Of a DNA stretch of 40,577 bases, positions 1-6,683 are shown piece by piece; positions within the stretch are counted from its first letter, which is position 1; every line of letters starts with the position of its first letter. Source of the DNA: Rhodobiaceae bacterium (GTDB lineage: Bacteria; Pseudomonadota; Alphaproteobacteria; Rhizobiales; Aestuariivirgaceae); NCBI GenBank assembly GCA_009885825.1, contig VFJY01000013.1:1-40577 (forward strand), in the 5' to 3' direction. A program made the position numbers and the translations under genes. A model generated the notes under the pieces. The model saw nothing but the letters and a program-made list of their open reading frames with translations. It was not told the DNA's origin and did no database searches.

Positions 1-30
1 CCGGCCCCCTCCGCTATGGTCCGGCGCGCT

Positions 31-107
<77 letters not shown>

Positions 108-438
108 TATTTTTCAATTATTACAAGATATTACGTAGGTATCACGTCGTGCCGCATAGCAAGAGGCGACGACGGCAACCAATTGGCAACCAGCTACGCC
201 AATTTGACGCTTTGCAAGACTATCTCCAACCAATGGCCAATTCCCTTTACGAGAACCAACTTCTGCCTTTAGGAGTGGTCCGGACTGGATAGGCATTCCG
301 ATGGAGCACCAAAGAAAGGCGTTGTATCTTCGCCCATGGTGAAGACCTCGAGACTACGGTCCAAGAAGAGATTTTTCATCTCGCAAGCTCGTACATATCT
401 ACACTTCAAAGAAAACTTATTGCGGGCTGCTTCCGAAT
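108..438. other. Gene-poor stretch after the tRNA
   Basis: I see no convincing gene in this 331-base stretch. The only open frames are short, lack ribosome binding sites and look random in composition. Short repeats of the type CAACCAAT/TTGGCAACCA occur around 176-235, without a clear element boundary. No integrase remnant is recognisable. Confidence 0.5.
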
Positions 439-513
439 TTAACGCAGGCCGAAAAACGACAACACTGCCAAAATTATAACGACAGCGCCGACGAGGTAAA
501 CAATGCTGTTCAT
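439..513 (-). CDS. 24-residue single-span membrane microprotein
   Basis: This encodes a 24-residue peptide that is almost entirely one hydrophobic helix, starting MNSIVYLVGAVVII and ending with the short motif SFFGLR. Very short proteins of this pattern (one helix, then FFGLR) recur in Rhizobiales genomes, usually as hypothetical or missed genes; that is recollection, not a search result. The start is well supported: GGAGG lies 7 bases before the ATG at 513. An exact EcfG promoter (minus strand, 543-568, 17-base spacer) ends about 30 bases upstream, leaving a leader of roughly 20 bases. A role in envelope stress is inferred from the promoter alone. A longer frame reading through from 621 has no ribosome site and is not preferred. 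Confidence 0.75.
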   Translation of the reverse strand: MNSIVYLVGAVVIILAVLSFFGLR

Positions 514-542
514 GATGCAGCCTCCATTGATGACTGTTTCGT

Positions 543-568
543 AACGCAGCTTGAATGGAATTGGTTCC
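543..568 (-). promoter_or_regulatory. EcfG-type stress promoter for the 24-residue microprotein
   Basis: On the minus strand GGAAC (568-564) and CGTT (546-543) are separated by 17 bases. This matches the alphaproteobacterial general stress sigma factor consensus (GGAAC, 16-17 bases, CGTT). The start codon at 513 lies 30 bases downstream. Confidence 0.8.
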
Positions 569-658
569 ATACCAATGCTCCAAAATATTCTCTGTCTGAT
601 CGGTCTCCGATGCTGATGCATGTGTCTCCCATACGTGTGTAATTTTCGCCCCTGTCCA

Positions 659-683
659 GGAACCCATTTGGTTGGCGAACGTT
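659..683 (+). promoter_or_regulatory. EcfG-type stress promoter
   Basis: GGAAC at 659-663 and CGTT at 680-683, 16 bases apart, is an exact match to the EcfG consensus. It lies 85 bases before the start codon at 769, with no other gene between, so it should drive that membrane protein. Confidence 0.85.
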
Positions 684-768
684 ATAGGCCAACACCCCAT
701 GAACGCAGGTTCGTCACAGGCCTGTGGGTCACCTGCAACAGTGACACACTCAGTAAGGAGCTATGATT

Positions 769-1152
769 ATGGCCACAACTACCGACAATCAAAGGCGAAT
801 CAATCCGAATGCAGACATGCCACGCCAAGGTGAATCTGTGCAGCCCGACTTACATGTCAATCAGACCGCCATTCCATCTCAGTCATCAAGCAGCTCGCCG
901 GGTTTGATCGCGGTTGTTGTTGTAGTACTCGCCGCACTGGCGTTCGCAATGTATGTTTACTCTGGCCCCTCGGCAATGACACCTGATATAATCCAGAACA
1001 ATACTTCGCAATCGGCTCCCGAAGTGATTACGCCAGTTGTTGTTGCTCCGGACGCCACTGTCCAACCATCACAGCCTGATCCTGCAGTTCAACAACCATC
1101 AACCAATGGCCAGACAGAAACACCTGTTCCTGCGCCAAGCACCAACCCTTAA
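769..1152 (+). CDS. Single-span membrane protein with Pro/Thr/Gln-rich outer tail
   Basis: A 127-residue protein of no recognised family. It has a polar N-terminus (about 1-44) with a Ser run, one strong hydrophobic helix (about residues 45-65, with a run of valines), and a C-terminal tail rich in Pro, Gln, Val and Thr. By the positive-inside rule the tail probably lies in the periplasm; such low-complexity tails often act as spacers. Two start codons lie in frame six bases apart (763 and 769). AAGGAG is only 2 bases from the first but 8 from the second, so 769 is chosen. An exact EcfG promoter sits upstream, so the gene is probably a general stress effector. The function is unknown. Confidence 0.75.
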   Translation: MATTTDNQRRINPNADMPRQGESVQPDLHVNQTAIPSQSSSSSPGLIAVVVVVLAALAFAMYVYSGPSAMTPDIIQNNTSQSAPEVITPVVVAPDATVQPSQPDPAVQQPSTNGQTETPVPAPSTNP

Positions 1153-1361
1153 TGGGTTTGAATGCTATGACCGTGGTGTCGGCCCGGCATTCAATTTCAG
1201 TTATTTCGCGAAGCTCACCATAGATTCCCAGGGGAACTTTGCGATACGTGATAACGACATTGAGAAACACGTCAGTTTGCAACTGGCCTGCACGTCCAAC
1301 CGTTCCGCATCGCTTTCGGGTTGTTAGCCTTTCCGGCTGGCGAATGATGCGTGATTTGCGT

Positions 1362-1386
1362 GGAACTTCTTTTTCTGTTCCGCGTT
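1362..1386 (+). promoter_or_regulatory. EcfG-type stress promoter
   Basis: GGAAC (1362-1366), 16 bases, CGTT (1383-1386). This exact match lies 35 bases before the start codon of the secreted PRC-barrel protein at 1421. Confidence 0.87.
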
Positions 1387-1420
1387 CGGTAACCAGACCA
1401 CATAACAAAGGAGTTCGGTC

Positions 1421-2026
1421 ATGGAAGCTTTTAAATATTCCGCCGCAACGCTTGCCTTGCTGCTGGCATCGGGCATGGCCTATGCACAAGACTCAACGAC
1501 GATGACAATCCAGCCAACCGCAACTGTCGATTGCCCCATGGCCGGTTCTGTTCCTGAGGCCGAGCTGTCAATGGAATGCAAAGCGAAGTTGGGTTTGTCT
1601 ACTAACGCAGCGCCGAAGGCCGACAGCGACGCGACCACCACAGGCGCTGCCGAGGCCCCTGCGGTAATGCCCGATAATCAGGCGACCGGCTCCACAGAGG
1701 CTCCGGCCACAACAATTGCGGGCGCTGCAACCAGCCCTGCAAACTCCATTTTGGCCTCCGAGTTCATTGGCCAGGTCGTTTATTCGGCAGCCAATCAGAA
1801 TATTGGCGAAATTAACGATCTGGTGATGGGCAAAGATCAAAACGGCAGCGCCGTAGCCATTATCGGGGTGGGTGGTTTCCTCGGACTGGGTGAGAAGGAT
1901 GTGGCGATTCCATTCGCCGACATCGGCGTCACCCGGGACGAAAACAACATGATGCACCTGACAATCGCGGCCACCAAGGAACAGCTTGAGGCGGCACCGG
2001 CCTTTGATCGCACGGCTTTGAAGTAA
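1421..2026 (+). CDS. Secreted PRC-barrel domain protein
   Basis: A 201-residue protein with a cleavable signal peptide (hydrophobic core at about 7-20, likely cleavage after AYA near residue 22). A short Cys-containing segment (Cys38, Cys53) follows, then an Ala/Thr/Pro-rich linker to about residue 110. The C-terminal PRC-barrel (about 112-195) carries the typical strand pattern IGEINDLV and the GVGGFLGLGEKDVAIPF core. PRC-barrel proteins are small beta-barrels used as adaptors; this one should sit in the periplasm or at the outer membrane. The start is supported by AAAGGAG 8 bases upstream and by the exact EcfG promoter at 1362-1386. It resembles the cytoplasmic PRC-barrel protein at 4814, which also has an EcfG promoter, so the two may be differently located versions of one stress function. 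Confidence 0.85.
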   Translation: MEAFKYSAATLALLLASGMAYAQDSTTMTIQPTATVDCPMAGSVPEAELSMECKAKLGLSTNAAPKADSDATTTGAAEAPAVMPDNQATGSTEAPATTIAGAATSPANSILASEFIGQVVYSAANQNIGEINDLVMGKDQNGSAVAIIGVGGFLGLGEKDVAIPFADIGVTRDENNMMHLTIAATKEQLEAAPAFDRTALK

Positions 2027-2060
2027 CATTTCTCCGCGGCGCCCGCCAACGGGCGTTGCG

Positions 2061-2085
2061 GGAACCATTTTGCTTCAAGTGCGTT
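2061..2085 (+). promoter_or_regulatory. EcfG-type stress promoter
   Basis: GGAAC (2061-2065), 16 bases, CGTT (2082-2085). This exact match lies 32 bases before the start codon at 2117. Confidence 0.87.
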
Positions 2086-2116
2086 GACATCCAACTGAAA
2101 TCAAAAGGAGTCTTCC

Positions 2117-2461
2117 ATGAATCGTTTACTTCTCGCCTCAGCTTTTGCTGCCTCGCTGGCTTTCGCCCTGCCAACGGCAGCCGAAGCGAAAACCAACATC
2201 CAGATTTATCTGGGCTATCCACACTATGATTATCAGGTTGGCCCCAACTATCGCTTCCGTGATGGTTATGGCTGGTACAGGCCAGTCTACCGCGGACGCC
2301 TTTCTTGCAACCAGGCCAAGCGGCAAGTCATTGACCGTGGCTTCCGGAGGGTTTCTACGATCGAATGTCGCGGCGCCACTTACACTTTTAGGGCAATTCG
2401 CCGCGGGGACCCGGTGAGGGTTTACGTGAACGCCCGGACTGGTGCCGTTTGGCGCGGCTAA
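2117..2461 (+). CDS. Small secreted basic protein, PepSY-like tail
   Basis: A 114-residue secreted protein. The signal peptide covers about residues 1-24 (cleavage near AEA-KTN). A Tyr/Gly-rich segment follows (about 28-60), then a basic C-terminal half with two cysteines (about 64 and 85) that could form a disulfide. The end pattern, VRVYVNARTGAVWRG, recalls the last strand of PepSY-like domains, but the match is too short to assign a family. The start has AAAAGGAG 8 bases upstream. It has its own exact EcfG promoter at 2061-2085 and a strong hairpin after the stop codon, so it is probably a single-gene stress unit. The function is unknown. Confidence 0.78.
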   Translation: MNRLLLASAFAASLAFALPTAAEAKTNIQIYLGYPHYDYQVGPNYRFRDGYGWYRPVYRGRLSCNQAKRQVIDRGFRRVSTIECRGATYTFRAIRRGDPVRVYVNARTGAVWRG

Positions 2462-2472
2462 CAGCCAATCCC

Positions 2473-2498
2473 AACTGTCCGGTTTTGGCCGGACAGTT
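2473..2498 (+). terminator. Hairpin terminator after the 2117 gene
   Basis: A perfect 10-bp inverted repeat, AACTGTCCGG (2473-2482) and CCGGACAGTT (2489-2498), encloses a 6-base loop 11 bases after the stop codon. The following T content is weak (CTATTC), so termination may be partial. Confidence 0.6.
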
Positions 2499-2585
2499 CT
2501 ATTCGGCTGTGGGTTGCGCACCGCCTAGAACTTGAACTAACGATGCGGGCTGCTGACGCAAATTAGGGGACTTCCGCAGAACCCA

Positions 2586-4322
2586 ATGAACCAGGACGCT
2601 AGACCGAACGATCAAGACCCTGATGGCACGGTGTTTCCGCTGCCTGATTCAGTGTGGCTGCGCCATGCCTTGAACGTGGCCAGAATGGTTTTTTATTCCT
2701 GTGAAGCTGCCACTGGCCATACGGTGAGGACGGGAAACTGCCTTGAGTTGATGGGCATCCCTTCCTCCGGGCCCACTGATCAGTGGTCAGAACTCGTGTT
2801 TCCCGACGACCGCCCCTATTTTGAGAATGCCATCAAATCGATTTCGCGCCGCAAACCGCGTTATGAAGTCGAGTATCGCGTGATGCACGGTGTTACCGGT
2901 GCTGTGTTCTGGGTCCTTGATCGGGGCGAAGGCGATTATGATGAAGCGGGCCAGTTGCGCCATGTTCGCGGCGGCATTGTGGAAATCAGCAGGAGAATAA
3001 AAGAAGAAGCGGAAAAAACTGCGGCTGCGCAGGTCTATGCGCTGGCCTTTGAAGCGGCGCGGATGGGGGCATGGCATCTCGATGTCGCCACGAAGACCAT
3101 GAGCTATACCGACGAACTGCTGGCGCTTGTCGGCCTCGAGCGCGAAGAATTCGATGGCACACCAGATGCCATCGACAAGATCATCCATCCGGATGATATC
3201 GGTCCATGGCGCGCCGCAAATGATGAATCGCTTGCGCCAGGCGGAAAACTGGAAATTGAGTTCCGGGTGAACCTGCCGCGCGATGGCACGCGGTGGTTTC
3301 TTTCACGCGGCGACGTCGTGCGCTCGGAAAATGGCGCCGCGCTCGAATGCTACGGCGTGCTGATCGATATTACCGAACGCAAGATCGCCGAGGCGGCGGC
3401 GGCGCGGCTTGCCGCCATTGTCACCTCGTCGGAGGACGCCATTGTAAGCACCGACCTCAGCGGGATTGTAACGAGCTGGAACGGCAGCGCAGAGCGTCTT
3501 TTGGGTTTCTGCGCCAAAGAAATGACCGGCCAGCCCATATCCCTGATTTTTCCGCCTGAAATGGTTGGCCACCCATCTATCGCAGCGAGCGCTGCCAGGA
3601 ACGGTGGAAACACGGCGCCTTACGAGTCCACCAGATTACGCAAGGACGGCAGCCAGGTTGACTTGCTGCTTACGGTCTCGCCAATACGTGATGCCCATGG
3701 CACGTTGTCCGGAACATCAACCATCGCGCGCGACATCACCGAACGCAAGACGTGGGAAAAGCACCAGGCCATGCTGATGCGTGAACTCAGTCACCGGGTC
3801 AAAAACACCTTGGCGGTAATCCAGGCGATGACGCGCCAAACGCTGCGGTCCACGTCGGATCCAAAGGCCTTTGCCGAGGCCTTCGAGGGCCGCATTCGCA
3901 GCCTGGCTGCCTCGCACGCTCTTTTGACGGACAGTGATTGGCGCGGCGCCAGCCTGGCCGCTGTCATCAAAGATCAGTTGTCGGGCGTTGCCGACGATTT
4001 TGACCAGCGTTTCAGTTTGCGCGGACCCGATGTTCTGCTGCCCGCCGAAACGGCGACGCAACTGGGGCTCTTGATGCATGAGCTTGCCACCAATGCGACA
4101 AAATATGGCGCTCTGTCCACCACGGCTGGCCGGGTTGGAATTGTATGGGCCGCCTCAAAGGGCAAACTGCGCCTCACATGGCGCGAAAGGGGAGGGCCAA
4201 AAATTGAAACGACTCCGCAGCGCACGGGCTTTGGCACCGCTCTCATTGACTCAAGTGTCGCCAGGATTCACCGCCGCTACGATCCCCTGGGCCTGATCTG
4301 CAGGATTCAACTTGCGCTTTGA
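2586..4322 (+). CDS. Cytoplasmic PAS-domain HWE-family sensor histidine kinase
   Basis: A 578-residue soluble kinase with no membrane span. Three PAS/PAC units can be seen: about 35-140, 145-265 (WHLDVATKTMSYTDELL) and 272-395 (IVSTDLSGIVTSWNGSAERL). The HWE-type dimerisation domain has the phospho-accepting His403 in ELSHRVKN. The ATPase domain has an N box (HELATNATKYG, about 498-508) and the W-x-E motif (LTWRERGGP, about 530) that gives the family its name. HWE and HisKA_2 kinases are the usual phosphodonors of PhyR-controlled stress responses, so this is a candidate input kinase for the PhyR encoded 6 kb away. A receiver gene follows 37 bases downstream. No EcfG promoter was found upstream and the ribosome site is weak. 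The signal sensed by the PAS domains cannot be inferred. Confidence 0.9.
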   Translation: MNQDARPNDQDPDGTVFPLPDSVWLRHALNVARMVFYSCEAATGHTVRTGNCLELMGIPSSGPTDQWSELVFPDDRPYFENAIKSISRRKPRYEVEYRVMHGVTGAVFWVLDRGEGDYDEAGQLRHVRGGIVEISRRIKEEAEKTAAAQVYALAFEAARMGAWHLDVATKTMSYTDELLALVGLEREEFDGTPDAIDKIIHPDDIGPWRAANDESLAPGGKLEIEFRVNLPRDGTRWFLSRGDVVRSENGAALECYGVLIDITERKIAEAAAARLAAIVTSSEDAIVSTDLSGIVTSWNGSAERLLGFCAKEMTGQPISLIFPPEMVGHPSIAASAARNGGNTAPYESTRLRKDGSQVDLLLTVSPIRDAHGTLSGTSTIARDITERKTWEKHQAMLMRELSHRVKNTLAVIQAMTRQTLRSTSDPKAFAEAFEGRIRSLAASHALLTDSDWRGASLAAVIKDQLSGVADDFDQRFSLRGPDVLLPAETATQLGLLMHELATNATKYGALSTTAGRVGIVWAASKGKLRLTWRERGGPKIETTPQRTGFGTALIDSSVARIHRRYDPLGLICRIQLAL

Positions 4323-4359
4323 CCTTGCCCGGCCCCGTGTACCCTGAAAGTTGGAATAG

Positions 4360-4746
4360 ATGCTCGATGATTTACGCATAATGTTGCTGGAGGATGAGCC
4401 GCTCGTCGCAATGGAGCTTGCGGAAATAATTTCGACCGCGGGAGGCACCGTTGCGGCCTCGATCCAGACTGCGCAAGAAGCCCTCGGATTTTCTGACAAA
4501 ACCAATATAGATGTTGCGATATTTGATGTTCACCTGCGCGCTGGAACCTCCTTCGAAGTGGCCGAAGCGTTGACGGAGTTGGAAATTCCTTTTGTTTTCT
4601 GCACAGGAGACGGCCAGGACCAGCGCCGTGTTGCGAACTGGCCAGACGTGCCTGTGATTGTGAAGCCTTACAGAGCCAGTGTGGTTGTTGAGACTCTTTC
4701 GGAGTTAATGCGGAATCGAAATCAGCGGCACCCGGGAACTGCCTGA
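4360..4746 (+). CDS. Stand-alone response regulator receiver
   Basis: A 128-residue single receiver domain. The acidic pair is Glu11/Asp12, the phospho-acceptor is Asp56 (VAIFDVHL), the switch residue is Thr82 and the conserved lysine is Lys102 (VIVKPY). Around Thr82 the sequence FCTGDG resembles the FATGYG-type signature of small regulators such as SdrG and MrrA, which relay phosphate in alphaproteobacterial stress signalling; the match is partial. There is no output domain, so it must act through protein contact or phosphotransfer. It lies 37 bases after the HWE kinase on the same strand and probably shares its transcript. It may act as a shuttle or phosphate sink between that kinase and PhyR. 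Confidence 0.87.
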   Translation: MLDDLRIMLLEDEPLVAMELAEIISTAGGTVAASIQTAQEALGFSDKTNIDVAIFDVHLRAGTSFEVAEALTELEIPFVFCTGDGQDQRRVANWPDVPVIVKPYRASVVVETLSELMRNRNQRHPGTA

Positions 4747-4759
4747 GCGTTTGCGCGTT
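4735..4759 (+). promoter_or_regulatory. EcfG-type stress promoter
   Basis: GGAAC (4735-4739), 16 bases, CGTT (4756-4759). This exact match overlaps the last codons of the receiver gene and lies 55 bases before the PRC-barrel start codon at 4814. Confidence 0.85.
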
Positions 4760-4813
4760 TAGCCCGCGGGCAGCGCCGTTGCGCGGCTTAATTCAAATCA
4801 GGAGCACCATGCG

Positions 4814-5173
4814 ATGAACACAGCGCACCCCAATCATTCATTTATCTCAAGCGAAGACGTTGAAGGCACCGGAGTTTACGACCAGAACCGCAACCACATT
4901 GGCGACGTTGATCACATGATGATCGACAAGATATCGGGCAGGGTTGTTTATGCCGTGATCAGTTTTGGCGGCTTTTTGGGCCTTGGCCACAGCCATTACC
5001 CGTTGCCCTGGGCCAAGCTTTCCTATGACACAAAGCTCGGCGGTTTTCTCACCGATGTGAGCGAGAAGCAGCTGCGTGATTCGCCGGCTTTCAGCGACGA
5101 TTCATGGGAAAGCCGGGACTGGGAGAAAAACGTCCACAACCATTACAACGTGCCAACCTATTGGGGAATGTAA
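4814..5173 (+). CDS. Cytoplasmic PRC-barrel domain protein
   Basis: A 119-residue protein without a signal peptide. Most of it is a PRC-barrel: GVYDQNRNHIGDVDHMMIDK (about 16-35), a strand VVYAVISFGGFLGLG, then HYPLPWAKLSY and a C-terminal Trp/Tyr/His-rich tail (about 95-119). Small PRC-barrel proteins of this type are frequent members of rhizobial general stress regulons. The start is chosen for AGGAG 9 bases upstream. An ATG five bases earlier (4809) reads only ATG-CGA-TGA and its stop overlaps the real start, so ribosomes engaging there could be handed on. An exact EcfG promoter is at 4735-4759. Confidence 0.87.
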   Translation: MNTAHPNHSFISSEDVEGTGVYDQNRNHIGDVDHMMIDKISGRVVYAVISFGGFLGLGHSHYPLPWAKLSYDTKLGGFLTDVSEKQLRDSPAFSDDSWESRDWEKNVHNHYNVPTYWGM

Positions 5174-5229
5174 GCAGCCTCTGCTGGTCACGCGGGACGG
5201 TCACACCATGGCCGTCCCTGTCCAGCGGT

Positions 5230-5254
5230 GGAACCAATCGTCTGCTTGCGCGTT
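5230..5254 (+). promoter_or_regulatory. EcfG-type stress promoter
   Basis: GGAAC (5230-5234), 16 bases, CGTT (5251-5254). This exact match lies 40 bases before the start codon at 5294. Confidence 0.87.
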
Positions 5255-5293
5255 AACAATTCACAGATCACTTCATGTTGGGAGAAATAGGCT

Positions 5294-5719
5294 ATGGCTA
5301 CAACTTCACAGGCCCGAGGGCGCAACGGCGGCAAATCCCACGGTATTCTTGACGACGTGCTGGCCATGGCTGGAAGCCTTGCCAATAGCCGCAAGGATTC
5401 AGCTGCAGCAAAATTTGAAACCTTGGCCGAGTCAGTGCGCGAATGTTCAATCGCCATGCCGGAAATTCCACATTTAAGCGCTTACGCCAAAGCTGCCGCC
5501 GATAGTTTGGATGATTTGGCCAGTTATGTCTCGGAAAGCGACCTTCCCACCATGCTGACTGACGCCCGTGAGTTTTCGCGGCGTCACCCCATGGTAACCC
5601 TCACAGGCACCATCGCGGCAGGCGTGATAATCACCCAGTTAATGCAGGCAAGCGCCTCGCCGCAACGCGGCGCAGCCAGCCGTCGCCGCAGTCCGGCGCG
5701 GGCCCAGGCCAAGCAATGA
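5294..5719 (+). CDS. Hypothetical stress-associated protein with C-terminal membrane span
   Basis: A 141-residue protein of unknown function. The first 95 residues are mainly helical and amphipathic (for example KFETLAESVRECSI and YAKAAADSLDDLASYV). A RRHP motif near residue 97 precedes one hydrophobic helix (about 99-116), and the tail is Arg/Ala-rich. This layout, helices followed by RRHP-type residues and a single span, is shared with the proteins at 7061 and 7390 and suggests membrane-tethered helical proteins of the same broad type. The start has GGAG 9 bases upstream. The gene has an exact EcfG promoter before it and a strong terminator after it, so it is a single-gene stress unit. Confidence 0.8.
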   Translation: MATTSQARGRNGGKSHGILDDVLAMAGSLANSRKDSAAAKFETLAESVRECSIAMPEIPHLSAYAKAAADSLDDLASYVSESDLPTMLTDAREFSRRHPMVTLTGTIAAGVIITQLMQASASPQRGAASRRRSPARAQAKQ

Positions 5720-5783
5720 GTTTATAACACTTTTCCCCAGGCAAAGCCCTCCTTCCCCTGCAATCTTGCCTGCAACTTTGGAG

Positions 5784-5808
5784 CTCCGGCACGGTCCGGA
5801 GTTTTTTT
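5784..5808 (+). terminator. Rho-independent terminator
   Basis: CTCCGG (5784-5789) pairs with CCGGAG (5796-5801) around a 6-base loop, followed directly by seven T residues (5802-5808). It closes the gene that ends at 5719. Confidence 0.88.
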
Positions 5809-5926
5809 GTGCCAATGCCACGGGTTACAGAATTGTGAGGAACTTCCTTTCTTCCTTCATGCAACCTAATTCACATTCAAGCGTTTTACTTATCAGAACA
5901 TAAAAATTTGGTGAGAGGTGGACAAA

Positions 5927-6127
5927 ATGAAATACAGTGGCGCAATTGCGGTATTGACGATCATTTTTCTGTCGGCGGGCGCTTTTGCGGACAATGGAGC
6001 GTCCGTGCGCCCTTTTGAAAAGCTTGGCAGCGCCAATGTTACGGTCGTGAACAAGAACCAATCCTGGCCCGCGTCGAGCCTGATGACAATCGAGCCTTGC
6101 AACTATGTCCGTTGCATAGATGTCTAG
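5927..6127 (+). CDS. Small secreted protein of unknown function
   Basis: A 66-residue protein with a clear signal peptide (hydrophobic about 5-20, cleavage near AFA-DNG). The mature part is about 45 residues with two cysteines near the C-terminus (CNYVRC), which could form a small disulfide loop. No family was recognised. The ATG at 5927 follows GAGAGGTGG with suitable spacing; a GTG nine bases upstream is possible but lies inside that ribosome site. A GGAAC occurs at 5839-5843 but no CGTT follows at the right distance, so control by EcfG is not supported. A very strong hairpin follows the gene. Confidence 0.6.
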   Translation: MKYSGAIAVLTIIFLSAGAFADNGASVRPFEKLGSANVTVVNKNQSWPASSLMTIEPCNYVRCIDV

Positions 6128-6173
6128 GAAAATTCCGCTGGCGCGAGTCCCCCTCCACGCTGGCGAATAGTGA

Positions 6174-6219
6174 GGCGGAGCGGTTCGAAGCAAATGCCCC
6201 CCTTTTGAACCGCTCCGCC
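6174..6219 (+). terminator. Long hairpin after the 5927 gene
   Basis: A perfect 13-bp inverted repeat (6174-6186 with 6207-6219; arms begin GGCGGAGCGG) encloses a 20-base loop. No T tract follows, so it may protect the 3' end or act with Rho rather than as a simple intrinsic terminator. It stands between two small secreted-protein genes. Confidence 0.6.
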
Positions 6220-6257
6220 CACCAAACTGATCACAAACTGCGACCGGTATCACCAAC

Positions 6258-6584
6258 ATGACCAAGATAATAACCGCCTCACTCTTGTTGCTCCTCGTGA
6301 CTGGCGGCGCCAGCCAGGCCGATGTGCGCAGTTATTCAGCGCCCATGGTTGACGGGAGCTGGCTTGACGCATGTCTCACCGGAGACGGTGACTGTGGCAA
6401 GCCAGCCGCAGATGCCTTCTGCAGGGGGCAGGGATTTGAAATTGCGATTCTGTTCCAACGCCAAGCTGCTATCGATACGAAGCGCCTCGGCAGCGGCGAA
6501 TTCTGCGCAGGCGCAACTTGCACAGGCTTCAGGCAAATCAAGTGTTACACGTTGGCGGGCGATGCCGCCACTGTGCAGAACTGA
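6258..6584 (+). CDS. Small secreted cysteine-containing protein
   Basis: A 108-residue protein with a signal peptide (about 1-21, cleavage near SQA-DVR). The mature part has six cysteines (CLTGDGDC, FC, FC, TC, KC pattern) and the segment CGKPAADAFCRGQGF, a pattern I recall from small secreted rhizobial proteins without known function. The even number of cysteines suggests disulfide bonds in the periplasm or outside the cell. The ribosome site is weak. No EcfG promoter was found between the 6174-6219 hairpin and the start. The next EcfG promoter, at 6600, begins only 16 bases after its stop codon and serves the following operon. Confidence 0.68.
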   Translation: MTKIITASLLLLLVTGGASQADVRSYSAPMVDGSWLDACLTGDGDCGKPAADAFCRGQGFEIAILFQRQAAIDTKRLGSGEFCAGATCTGFRQIKCYTLAGDAATVQN

Positions 6585-6599
6585 TGCTTTTATTGCGAT

Positions 6600-6624
6600 G
6601 GAACTGATCGGGCGCTGCCCCGTT
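6600..6624 (+). promoter_or_regulatory. EcfG-type stress promoter for the holin-like operon
   Basis: GGAAC (6600-6604), 16 bases, CGTT (6621-6624). This exact match precedes a three-gene run (6676-7818) with gaps of one and two bases. Confidence 0.87.
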
Positions 6625-6659
6625 GCTCCTGCAGCATTCATTTTTATGAGGACCAATAA

Positions 6660-6683
6660 ATGGCCTGCCGTGCCCATGCCTAG
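6660..6683 (+). CDS. Possible 7-codon leader peptide
   Basis: GAGGA (6648-6652) lies 7 bases before an ATG at 6660 that opens a 7-codon frame (MACRAHA) closed by TAG at 6681-6683. The frame runs past the ATG at 6676 that I choose for the next gene, so translation of the leader would end 5 bases beyond that start. This is the best ribosome site in the leader region. The frame may serve translational coupling or control; it could also be chance, or a sign that the real start of the next gene is elsewhere. Confidence 0.35.
   Translation: MACRAHA

Noticed and set aside
1037-1327. Open frames on both strands between the genes at 769 and 1421
   Set aside because: No ribosome binding site or recognisable domain; the plus frame overlaps the 769 gene and the minus frame overlaps both neighbouring genes. 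The region is left as intergenic.
5839-5863. GGAAC upstream of the 5927 gene as an EcfG promoter
   Set aside because: At 16-17 bases downstream the sequence is TGCA/GCAA rather than CGTT, with no TT at the usual place.
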